From JBPCMN01 sp013695115 (GTDB taxonomy: Bacteria; Actinomycetota; Acidimicrobiia; IMCC26256; JACDBD01), in NCBI GenBank assembly GCA_051002235.1, contig JBPCMN010000042.1:1-64000 (forward strand): DNA of 64,000 nucleotides, given 5' to 3'. Below the pieces are notes generated by a model. The model searched no databases. It saw nothing but the letters and a program-made list of their open reading frames with translations, and had not been told where the DNA came from. Both the position numbers and the translations under genes were made by a program. This document shows positions 40,659-48,641 of the stretch, piece by piece; positions within the stretch are counted from its first letter, which is position 1, and every line of letters begins with the position of its first letter.

Positions 40659-42054
40659 TCGAGACCTGGGCGCGACAGCGGCCGATGACATCTGGGAGCA
40701 GGCCGCCGCGGTCCTCCGCGACCGCCTCGAGGACGGCGCGTGGAACACCTACTTCCACGGGGTCCGCTCCTTCGGGTTCGACGGCGATCGGCTCACGCTG
40801 GGCGTCCCCAGCACCCTGGTGGCGGAACGCATGCGTACCGCCTACGTCCCGCTGGTCAGCGAGGTCCTCGCCGAGGTGGTCGGCCACAAGGTCGACGTCG
40901 ACCTCGTCGTCGACACGGCCGAGCGGGACGACGAGCTGATCCGGCCGCCGGAACCGGTGCGCGTGCCCGCCACCGACCCGGGAGCCACCGACGCCGACCG
41001 GGGCATCTGGGCCTCGGGCAAGCTGATCCCCCGCTACACGTTCGACCAGTTCGTGATCGGAGCCAACAACCGCTTCGCCCACGCCGCCGCCCTCACCGTC
41101 GCCGAGGCCCCCGGTCGCTCCTACAATCCGCTGTTCATCTACGGCGTTGCCGGCCTGGGCAAGACCCACCTCCTCCACGCCGTCGGCCATCACGTCAAAA
41201 CCGTGTACCCGACCAAACGCCTCCGCTACGTCTCGACCGAGACGTTCATGAACGAGTTCATCGACGCCATTCGCTCGAAGACCATGCCCGTGTTCAAGCG
41301 TCGGTACCGCGACCTCGACATGCTCCTCATGGACGACATCCAGTTCCTCGAGCGCACCCAGGAGCTCCAAGAAGAGTTCTTCCACACCTTCAACCAGCTC
41401 CACGGCGACGGCGGCCAGATCGTCATCTCCTCCGACCGGGCACCGAAGTCGATGGACACCCTCGAGGACCGGCTCCGCAGCCGGTTCGAATGGGGCCTCA
41501 GCACCGACATTCAGCCCCCCGAATTCGAGACCCGCTTGGCGATCCTGCGCAAGAAGGCGGAAGCCGAGCACTTCGACGCGATTCGCGACGATGTACTCGC
41601 TTTCATCGCGACCAACATCACCGACAACGTCCGCGAGCTCGAAGGCGCCCTCATCCGGGTGGCGGCGTTCGCCAAGCTCAACCGCGCGAGCGCCCTCTCG
41701 GCCGAGGTCGCCCACCAGGTCCTCGCCGACCTGCTCCCCCCGAAGAAGCCCCGGGTGATCACCCCCGAGCTCATCCTCGACGAGACCGCTCGCATGTTCG
41801 GCTGGACGATCGAGGACCTCTGCGGCAAGAGCCGACGACGCCCCCTCGTGACCGCCCGCCAGATCGGGATGTACGTGTTCCGGGAGTTGACCGATTACAG
41901 CTACCCCCGGATCGCCGAGCAGTTCGGCGGCCGCGACCACACGACCGTCATGTACGCCGTCGACAAGATCAAGAAACAGATGCCCGAACGCACCGCGATC
42001 TTCACCCAGGTCAACGATCTCATCACCCGGATCAAGCTCGGCACCAGTGGATAA
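40651..42054 (+). CDS. dnaA: Chromosomal replication initiator protein DnaA
   Basis: 467 residues from GTG 40651 (GTG 40639 is an alternative; neither has a clear ribosome site). Domain I DDIWEQAAAVLRDRLEDGAW, a short domain II, AAA+ domain with Walker A GVAGLGKTHLLHAVG near 165 and Walker B LLMDDIQFLER near 227, and the domain IV signature GGRDHTTVMYAVDKI near 427. Its stop codon overlaps a DnaA box of oriC. Opens oriC and loads helicase. Confidence 0.96.
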   Translation: MDSRDLGATAADDIWEQAAAVLRDRLEDGAWNTYFHGVRSFGFDGDRLTLGVPSTLVAERMRTAYVPLVSEVLAEVVGHKVDVDLVVDTAERDDELIRPPEPVRVPATDPGATDADRGIWASGKLIPRYTFDQFVIGANNRFAHAAALTVAEAPGRSYNPLFIYGVAGLGKTHLLHAVGHHVKTVYPTKRLRYVSTETFMNEFIDAIRSKTMPVFKRRYRDLDMLLMDDIQFLERTQELQEEFFHTFNQLHGDGGQIVISSDRAPKSMDTLEDRLRSRFEWGLSTDIQPPEFETRLAILRKKAEAEHFDAIRDDVLAFIATNITDNVRELEGALIRVAAFAKLNRASALSAEVAHQVLADLLPPKKPRVITPELILDETARMFGWTIEDLCGKSRRRPLVTARQIGMYVFRELTDYSYPRIAEQFGGRDHTTVMYAVDKIKKQMPERTAIFTQVNDLITRIKLGTSG

Positions 42055-42297
42055 GGCTGTGGAAGCCTGGGGAGTCCACCGGGGATCGGGGGAGAACGAC
42101 CCCCTTCCCCACGTCCTTCCACCGCTCCCTGTGGACAACGGTGGAGAACCGGTGGACTGGGATCGTCGGTCCCACCAGCCCCGGGACCGGGTTCTCCCCA
42201 ATCCACAGGCCCTATTACTACGGCTATCTACTATCAGTAGTTCTCCGTAGGGCAAGATCAGCACGACCGACCACACTCCTCGAGGGAGGACCACCGG
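42046..42297. other. Replication origin (oriC) between dnaA and dnaN
   Basis: About 250 bases. DnaA boxes: AGTGGATAA (42046-42054, over the dnaA stop), TGTGGAAGC (42058-42066), TGTGGACAA (42130-42138, exact reverse of TTGTCCACA), GGTGGAGAA (42140-42148) and CAATCCACA (42199-42207). Immediately after the last box is the most AT-rich segment, with phased CTA triplets at 42212-42226 and 42228-42239, read TAG on the minus strand, as in DnaA-trio unwinding elements. Confidence 0.88.
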
Positions 42298-43395
42298 GTG
42301 AAGTTCCGTTGCGAGCGCGACACCCTCGCCGATGCCGTCGCCACCGCCCAGCGCGCGGTCGCGGCCCGGCCCGGGGCGCTTCCGGTGTTGTCGGGTCTGC
42401 GGCTAGGGCTCGGGGCCGACGGGGTGGAGCTGGTGGGCTCCGACCTCGAGCTCACGATTCGGGTCCAGGCGCCGGCCAACGTCGAGGGCGAGGGGAGCGC
42501 GGTCGTCCCTGCCCGGTTGTTGTCCGACATCGTGCGCAAGCTGGAGGCCGGTCAAGTCACGGTCGAGTTCGGTGACGAGGACGCGCGCATCGCAGGGGGC
42601 CGAGCCAACTTCGCGTTGCGGACGCTGCCGGCGTCCGACTTTCCGCGGCTTCCGGAGGTCGCGGGCGCCGGTGTCCGGGTCGAGGCAGGCGCGCTGGCGG
42701 AGGCCCTCCGACAGGTGGTGCCGGCGGCTTCCCGCGACGACGCCCGGCCGATCCTGACCGGAGTGCTGCTCACCGCGTCGGGCGAGGGCCTGCGGTTGGT
42801 GGCGACCGACTCCTACCGGCTCGCGGTCCGCGACCTCAAGGGAGTCACCCAGTTCCTCGAAGAAGGCCAGAAGGTGCTCGTGGCGGGGCGGGGACTCGCC
42901 GAGGTGCAGCGCCTCCTCGGCGGCGGTGAGATCGAAGTGGTCCTCGGCGACCGCGAGGTGGTGTTCCGGGTCGGCAAGACCGAGGTCACCGCCCGGCTCA
43001 TCGAGGGCGACTTCCCCAACTACGAGCAGCTCATCCCGAGCGGGTACCCCAACCGGCTTACGGTCAGCCGGGATGTGCTCCACGCCGCGGTCGAGCGCGT
43101 CCGGCTCGTCGGTCAAGGTCGCGACACCGCGCCGATCCGGCTGGCGATGACGGCCGAGGGCCTGGAGCTCTCGGCGGTCGCCCAGGACGTCGGCGAGGCC
43201 CACGAGGCGGTCGAGGCCAAGTACGAAGGCACCGACCTGACGGTGGCGTTCAACTCGCAGTTCCTGCTGGAGGGGATCGACGCCGCCGGCGCACCCGAGA
43301 TCGTGATCGAGTCGATCGACCCGTTGAAGCCGGCCGTGCTGCGCGGCGACAACGCCGACTTCCTATACTTGTTGATGCCGGTCCGCATCTCCTGA
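42298..43395 (+). CDS. dnaN: DNA polymerase III beta sliding clamp
   Basis: 365 residues from a GTG preceded by GAGGGAGGA. Three clamp repeats (MKFRCERDTLADAVATAQRA first; VEAGALAEALRQVVPAASRD; LTVSRDVLHAAVERVRLV). Ends LLMPVRIS, the conserved C-terminus that contributes to the partner-binding pocket. Processivity factor for replication and likely guide for NucS. Confidence 0.96.
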   Translation: MKFRCERDTLADAVATAQRAVAARPGALPVLSGLRLGLGADGVELVGSDLELTIRVQAPANVEGEGSAVVPARLLSDIVRKLEAGQVTVEFGDEDARIAGGRANFALRTLPASDFPRLPEVAGAGVRVEAGALAEALRQVVPAASRDDARPILTGVLLTASGEGLRLVATDSYRLAVRDLKGVTQFLEEGQKVLVAGRGLAEVQRLLGGGEIEVVLGDREVVFRVGKTEVTARLIEGDFPNYEQLIPSGYPNRLTVSRDVLHAAVERVRLVGQGRDTAPIRLAMTAEGLELSAVAQDVGEAHEAVEAKYEGTDLTVAFNSQFLLEGIDAAGAPEIVIESIDPLKPAVLRGDNADFLYLLMPVRIS

Positions 43396-43414
43396 ATCTC
43401 CGGGGCGGCGCCGC

Positions 43415-44539
43415 GTGAGAGTCACCGAGCTGGCCCTCACCGACTTCCGTTGCTACCGCTCGGCCCACCTCGTCCCCGCCCCCGGCGTGACCGTGATCGT
43501 CGGGGCCAACGGCCAGGGCAAGACCAGCCTGCTCGAAGCGGTGGGATGGGCCGCGACCGCGCGGTCGTTCCGGCGCGTGCCGGACGCGGTGCTCGTGCGC
43601 GCCGGCTGCGATCAGGCGATCCTGCGCGCCGAAGTGGAGGATGACGGCCGGGCTCAACTGCTCGAGGCCGAGGTGCGCGCCCAGGGCCGCAACCGGGTCC
43701 GGCTCAACCGCCACCCGGTGGCGCGGACCCGCGACCTCCTGGGCCTGCTGCGGGTCACCGTGTTCGGGCCCGACGACCTCGAGCTGGTCAAGGGCGGCCC
43801 GGCGGCGCGGCGGGGCTATCTCGACGACCTGCTGGTGGCCATCACCCCCCGCTACGAAGCCGCCCGGTCCGACTTCGAGCGGGTGCTTCGGCAACGCAAC
43901 GCGCTCCTCCGCCAGGGCGTCACCGGCGACGACGCGGAGCGGACCCTGGCGGTGTTCGACGACCAGCTCGTCGGCGCGGGCGGCGAGCTCGTCCGCGGCC
44001 GCCTCGGGCTGGTCGACCGGCTGACCGGGCCGATCGGCGCCGCCTACCAGTCCCTGGCGGGAGGCGCCGCCGAGGTCGGCGCCGCCTACGAGGCCGAGTG
44101 GGCGGAGGGGCCGGTCCCTCCCGGCGCGGATGCGCCCGCTCCCGACGAGGTGGAGGAGCTCCTCCGGGCTGCGCTCGTCGCGCGGCACCGCCAGGAGCGC
44201 GACCGGGGCGTCACCCTGGTCGGGCCGCACCGGGACGAGTGGCGGCTGCACGTCGACGGGCTCGACGCCCGGGCTCACGCTTCCCAGGGCGAGCAGCGCA
44301 CCCTGGCCCTCGCGCTGCGCCTGGCCGGTCACCGCGTGTGCACCGACCTCGTCGGCCGCGCCCCCGTCCTGCTCCTCGACGACGTGTTCAGCGAGCTCGA
44401 TCCCCAGCGAGCGGAGGCGCTGGTCGCGCACCTGCCCGACGGTCAGTCCCTCCTCACGACCGCTTCGTCGGTCCCGAACGGGATCCGTCCCGAGCGTCGT
44501 CTCCGGGTCGGCGACGGTCGCGTCGAGGAGGACGAGTGA
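43415..44539 (+). CDS. recF: DNA repair ATPase RecF
   Basis: 374 residues from a GTG. Walker A VIVGANGQGKTSLLEAVGWA near 29, ABC signature ASQGEQRTLALALRLAGH near 285, Walker B VLLLDDVFSELDP near 319. Loads RecA at gaps with RecO/RecR. Ends in GTGA overlapping the DUF721 gene. Confidence 0.95.
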   Translation: MRVTELALTDFRCYRSAHLVPAPGVTVIVGANGQGKTSLLEAVGWAATARSFRRVPDAVLVRAGCDQAILRAEVEDDGRAQLLEAEVRAQGRNRVRLNRHPVARTRDLLGLLRVTVFGPDDLELVKGGPAARRGYLDDLLVAITPRYEAARSDFERVLRQRNALLRQGVTGDDAERTLAVFDDQLVGAGGELVRGRLGLVDRLTGPIGAAYQSLAGGAAEVGAAYEAEWAEGPVPPGADAPAPDEVEELLRAALVARHRQERDRGVTLVGPHRDEWRLHVDGLDARAHASQGEQRTLALALRLAGHRVCTDLVGRAPVLLLDDVFSELDPQRAEALVAHLPDGQSLLTTASSVPNGIRPERRLRVGDGRVEEDE

Positions 44540-44853
44540 ACGACCGCCCCTCCAACGACGAGCCGGCCCGTCTCCGCGACACGCTGGCCGCGGTCGGCGC
44601 CGACCTGGGACTTCCCGCCCCCGACGCCCTCGCAGCGCTGGCGCTGGGCTGGCCCGAGCTCGCGGGAGCAGAGCTGGCCGCGCACTCGCGGGTGGGGTCC
44701 CTGCGCGAGGGGGTTCTGACCGTCGTCGTCGACGCTCCCGGGTGGGCGACACCCCTCCGGTACCTCCAGCCGAAGGTGCTCGAGCGCGCCGCCGCGGCAC
44801 TCGGCGAGGGGGTGGTCCGCGGCCTCCGGATCCGGGTCGAATCCTCCGCCTGA
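44536..44853 (+). CDS. DUF721 (DciA-like) protein
   Basis: 105 residues from the GTG overlapping the recF stop. DUF721 core: LGWPELAGAELAAHSRVGSL near 37 and VLTVVVDAPGWATPLRYLQP near 61. DciA, a DUF721 protein, loads DnaB in bacteria without DnaC/DnaI. Position between recF and gyrB equals Rv0004 in mycobacteria. A long open frame upstream lies in recF. Confidence 0.85.
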   Translation: MNDRPSNDEPARLRDTLAAVGADLGLPAPDALAALALGWPELAGAELAAHSRVGSLREGVLTVVVDAPGWATPLRYLQPKVLERAAAALGEGVVRGLRIRVESSA

Positions 44854-44899
44854 CGACCCGCCCGAGGGGCCCGTCCTACGCGTCGTCGACACACCTGTC

Positions 44900-44908
44900 T
44901 GGTAAACT
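44900..44908 (+). promoter_or_regulatory. Extended -10 promoter for gyrB
   Basis: TGGTAAACT (44900-44908) fits TGN-TAnnnT; no good -35 at 16-18 bases. Transcription near 44915. The leader has two short stems, CAGGG/CCCTG around 44936-44951 and GACCC/GGGTC around 44957-44971. Confidence 0.4.
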
Positions 44909-44998
44909 GAGAGCAACGGTTTTAGGGGCTCTGACCAGGGGTTTCACCCTGAATCCGACCCTCGTCGGGTCCGCCCCCCCGACCCCGTCGAGACGCCG

Positions 44999-47900
44999 GT
45001 GAACGTCCCCCCGGGCGAGTCCTCCGGCCAGAGAAAAAGGCGTTCTCGCTTGGCTTACGCGGCAAAAGACATCACCGTTCTGAAGGGCCTGGAGCCGGTC
45101 CGCGAGCGCCCCGGGATGTACATCGGGTCCACCGGCCCGTCGGGTCTGCACCACCTCGTCTACGAGGTTGTGGACAACTCGATCGACGAGGCGATGGCGG
45201 GGTACTGCGACCGCATCGACGTGACACTGCTGGCCGACGGCGGCTGCCGGGTGACCGACAACGGCCGCGGGATCCCGGTCGACAACCACCGCGACTTCAA
45301 GAACAAGTCCGCCGCCGAGGTGATCATGACCACCCTTCACGCCGGCGGGAAGTTCGGCGGTGAGGGCTACAAGATCTCCGGCGGCCTGCACGGCGTCGGC
45401 GTGTCGGTGGTCAACGCGCTCTCCGACAAGCTCGACCTCGAGATCCACCGCGACGGCGGTAAATGGGAGCAGCACTTCGCCAAGGGCGGGAAGCCCCAGG
45501 GCAAGCTGCAGAAGGTCGCGACCTCGAGGAAGAAGGGCACGACCGTCACCTTCTGGCCCGACCCCCGCGTCTTCGAGGAGACCGAGTTCCGGGCCCAGAC
45601 CATCCTCGAGCGCCTGCGCGAGATGGCGTTCCTCAACAAGGGCCTCGAGATCCGCTTCGTCGACGAGCGCCCGCGTCCGAGGCTCGAGCAGACCTACAAG
45701 TACTCCGGCGGCGTCGTCGACTTCGTCAAGCACCTCAACGCGTCGAAGGACCCACTGTTCAAGCGGGTCATCGCGCTCGAGGAGTCCTCGGCGAGCGGCG
45801 AGGTCGAGATCGCGATGCAGTGGAACACCGGTTTCCACGAGGGCCTCCACTCGTTCGCCAACAACATCGCTACGACCGAGGGAGGCATGCACGAGGAGGG
45901 CTTCAAGAAGGCCCTCACCAACGCGGTGAACAAGTACGCCAAGGTCAAGGGGCTGGTGAAGGACAAAGACGTCCAGCTGCTCGGCGAGGACATCCGCGAG
46001 GGAATGACCGCGATCCTCTCGGTCAAGTTGCAGAACCCGCAGTTCGAGGGGCAGACGAAGTCGAAGCTCGGCAACACCGAGATGCGGTCGTTCGTCGAGA
46101 AGGCCACCAACGAGAAACTGGGGGATTGGCTCGAGGAGCACCCGCCCGAGGCGCGCCAGATCATGGTCAAGGCGACCCAGGCCGCCCGGGCGCGCATCGC
46201 CGCCCGCCAGGCCCGCGACCTCACCCGGCGCAAGTCCCTCCTCGACTCCTCGGCGATGCCAGGCAAGCTCGCCGACTGCTCGTCGAACGACCCGAGCGAG
46301 ACCGAGTTGTTCATCGTCGAGGGCGACAGCGCCGGCGGCAGCGCCAAGCGGGCGCGCGACCCGCGTATCCAGGCGATCCTCCCGATCCGGGGGAAGATCC
46401 TCAACGTCGAGCGTGCACGCATCGACAAGATGCTCAAGAACGAGGAGATCCAGGCGCTCATCACCGCCATCGGCACCGGCGTAGCCGAGGACTTCGACGG
46501 CGAGAAGGTCCGGTACCACAAGGTGATCGTGATGTCGGTCGAGGGTGACGAGCCCGTCCTCCTTACCGACGAAGAAGGCCACCTGGAGCTCGAGCCGATC
46601 GGTCGGGTAGTTGACGGCTGGCTCGCCGACGGGATCGACACCCCCGGCATCTCCGCGGTGAGCGTCGACAAGATCAGCAAGCGGTCGCGCGTGTCTCCGA
46701 TGAAGAAGGTCATCCGCCACCACTACCGGGGCTGGATGCACACACTCAAGACCGCGTACGGCCGATCGATCTCCGTCACCGCCGGCCACTCGGTCTACGT
46801 CTACGAAGCCGGACGCATCACCACCCGCCCGGTCGCCCAGCTCGGGATCGGGGATCTCGTCGTCGCCCCTCGAAGGCTTCCGCGCGCCGAGCATGAGATC
46901 ACCAGCCTCGATCTCTTGGAGCTCTTCGTCGTCAACGGGCTCGGGCGCGGCCTGCGGGTCGACGGCGAGTCCGTCCGCCGGCGAAACGCCGACAGAGTTG
47001 CGGCGCAATACCCCGCCGAGTTCCGCGTCGACGATCGGCGTATGCAGCTTCCCGTAGCGGAGTGGAGGCGGCTCGCGGCGCGGCGGCGGGCGCTGGGTAT
47101 CACCCAGCAGCAGATGGCCGAAGCGATCGGCCACCGCCAGGCCTGCACGGTCAGCGAGTTCGAGACCGGCCGAACGAGGCCGAGCCGGGCCGCCTTCCGC
47201 GCCTACCTCGCCGTCGTGGGTGAGGACATCCCGGAGGCGGCCTTGGAGGCTCCGTCACGACTCGAGCGCTGGACCGATGAATCCGACGGTTCACACAACG
47301 CGCGGTGGCGCCGCGCCGGGCACTCGTGCCGCATGGATGAGTTGACCGTGGACGACCTCGTCCTGCTCGATGGTGAGGTGGAGGTTGTCCCCCAAGCTCA
47401 TCGCGACAGAGCGTTCGGGCGGCACCTCCCGATCACCGAGGAACTCTGCTACTTCCTCGGCTGGTACGCCGCCGAAGGAACTACTGCCCGTCGTTCGCAG
47501 GTGGCGCTGGCGCTGGGCGAGGAGGACGCTCGATACATCCCCTCGATCATCAGCGCTATTCAATCCGTGTTTGGCGAGAACCCCCGGCTGCACATCGATC
47601 GTCGGCACGCGCGCTCATGGAAGCTGTACTTCCATTCTCCGCTGGCGGCGCGCCTCGTCGTTGCTTTGGGGCTCGGCGGCCACGCCCACGAGAAGCGTGT
47701 GCCGAACCTCATGTTCAACGTCAGCACCAAGTGTCAGACCGCCTTCCTCGAGGGGCTCTATCTCGGGGACGGCTCGAAGGGGTGTCAAGAAGGACGAGTG
47801 GTGTTCTCGACGGTGGCAAGCGCCCTGGCTACCGGCATTCTGTACCTCCTTGGGCAACTGGGCATCACCGCTTCAAGGTTTGCGGCAGCGGTTCCGCCCA

Positions 47901-48610
47901 CAAACAATTTGGCGTCGGCGCAGACGGTGTACACGGTCCAAGCGAGCGGGAAGGATCAGCTGCTCGAGCTCGAGAACGTCTGGCGACGGGCGCCGAATGC
48001 CGACCGGATGCGGAAGTACGCGACGTCTGGCCGACGCGGGTGGTCGAGATGGGTGCCCATCAGCGACGATCTCATGGCGCTGCCGGTGCGCTCGAATGTC
48101 GCCCGTCCCTTCAATGGGGACGTCTACGACCTATCCGTGGCGGACGACGAGAACTTCGTGTGCGGTCATGGTGGCGGGGTGCTGGTAAAAAATACTGACG
48201 CTGATGTAGATGGCAGCCACATCCGGACGCTCCTACTGACGTTCTTCTTCCGTCAGCTCCAGAACTTGATCACGCAGCGCTGTATCTACATCGCGCAGCC
48301 CCCGCTCTACCGCGCCGACATCGGCAAGGAGCGCCACTACCTCAAGGACGACGCCGCGCTCCGAGCCTTCGAGGCCGACCACGAAGGGCGCAAGCTCGAA
48401 GTGATGCGGTTCAAGGGCCTGGGCGAGATGGACTGGGAAGAGCTCAAGGTCACGACCATGGACCCGGCGACGAGGACGCTCCTCCAGATCTCGGCGGAGG
48501 ACGCCGCCATCGCCGACGAGGTGTTCTCGAAGCTCATGGGCGAGGACGTCGAGACCCGCCGTCACTTCATTCAAGAGAACGCCAAGGACGTCCGCTTCAT
48601 CGACGCCTGA
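44999..48610 (+). CDS. gyrB: DNA gyrase subunit B, interrupted by an in-frame intein
   Basis: 1203-residue precursor from GTG 44999 (TTG 45050 is an alternative); without the 553-residue intein the mature protein would be 650 residues, normal for actinobacteria. N-extein: GHKL ATPase (ERPGMYIGSTGPSGLHHLVY, EVVDNSIDEAMAGY, GGLHGVGVSVVNALS), transducer, and start of TOPRIM (ELFIVEGDSAGGSAKRARD). The intein interrupts the TOPRIM domain between KVIVM and TDADVDGSHIRTLLLTFFF, the metal-binding Asp motif, so unspliced protein should be inactive. The C-terminus ends ENAKDVRFIDA. Supercoils DNA with GyrA. Confidence 0.96.
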   Translation: MNVPPGESSGQRKRRSRLAYAAKDITVLKGLEPVRERPGMYIGSTGPSGLHHLVYEVVDNSIDEAMAGYCDRIDVTLLADGGCRVTDNGRGIPVDNHRDFKNKSAAEVIMTTLHAGGKFGGEGYKISGGLHGVGVSVVNALSDKLDLEIHRDGGKWEQHFAKGGKPQGKLQKVATSRKKGTTVTFWPDPRVFEETEFRAQTILERLREMAFLNKGLEIRFVDERPRPRLEQTYKYSGGVVDFVKHLNASKDPLFKRVIALEESSASGEVEIAMQWNTGFHEGLHSFANNIATTEGGMHEEGFKKALTNAVNKYAKVKGLVKDKDVQLLGEDIREGMTAILSVKLQNPQFEGQTKSKLGNTEMRSFVEKATNEKLGDWLEEHPPEARQIMVKATQAARARIAARQARDLTRRKSLLDSSAMPGKLADCSSNDPSETELFIVEGDSAGGSAKRARDPRIQAILPIRGKILNVERARIDKMLKNEEIQALITAIGTGVAEDFDGEKVRYHKVIVMSVEGDEPVLLTDEEGHLELEPIGRVVDGWLADGIDTPGISAVSVDKISKRSRVSPMKKVIRHHYRGWMHTLKTAYGRSISVTAGHSVYVYEAGRITTRPVAQLGIGDLVVAPRRLPRAEHEITSLDLLELFVVNGLGRGLRVDGESVRRRNADRVAAQYPAEFRVDDRRMQLPVAEWRRLAARRRALGITQQQMAEAIGHRQACTVSEFETGRTRPSRAAFRAYLAVVGEDIPEAALEAPSRLERWTDESDGSHNARWRRAGHSCRMDELTVDDLVLLDGEVEVVPQAHRDRAFGRHLPITEELCYFLGWYAAEGTTARRSQVALALGEEDARYIPSIISAIQSVFGENPRLHIDRRHARSWKLYFHSPLAARLVVALGLGGHAHEKRVPNLMFNVSTKCQTAFLEGLYLGDGSKGCQEGRVVFSTVASALATGILYLLGQLGITASRFAAAVPPTNNLASAQTVYTVQASGKDQLLELENVWRRAPNADRMRKYATSGRRGWSRWVPISDDLMALPVRSNVARPFNGDVYDLSVADDENFVCGHGGGVLVKNTDADVDGSHIRTLLLTFFFRQLQNLITQRCIYIAQPPLYRADIGKERHYLKDDAALRAFEADHEGRKLEVMRFKGLGEMDWEELKVTTMDPATRTLLQISAEDAAIADEVFSKLMGEDVETRRHFIQENAKDVRFIDA
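46535..48193 (+). mobile_element. GyrB intein with XRE-like HTH and LAGLIDADG homing endonuclease
   Basis: 553 residues, Ser513 to Asn1065 of the precursor, +1 Thr. Block A SVEGDEPVLLTDEEGHLELE; block B VTAGHSVYVY with Thr82 and His85 of the intein; an XRE-like helix-turn-helix near intein residues 180-230 (GITQQQMAEAIGHRQACTV); endonuclease motif C ELCYFLGWYAAEG with Glu314; motif E FLEGLYLGDGSK with Asp412; block F VYDLSVADDENFV; block G GGGVLVKN-T. All nucleophiles (Ser1, terminal Asn, +1 Thr) are present, but the penultimate residue is Lys rather than His. Endonuclease acids are intact, so homing may be active. Confidence 0.95.
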
Positions 48611-48641
48611 GCGGGCGCGGAACACGAGGAGAATCACCGGC

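Noticed and set aside
40429..42294. 621-residue antisense frame over dnaA
   Set aside because: Mirror of DnaA codons; crosses oriC, no motifs.
44940..44955. GTTTCACCCTGAATC as a parS site before gyrB
   Set aside because: The centre and right arm deviate too much from parS; better explained as a leader hairpin.
44876..47134. 752-residue open frame antisense to gyrB
   Set aside because: It is a GC-driven shadow: Asp/Glu/Val/Leu-rich, no motif, and gyrB with its intein is certain on the other strand.
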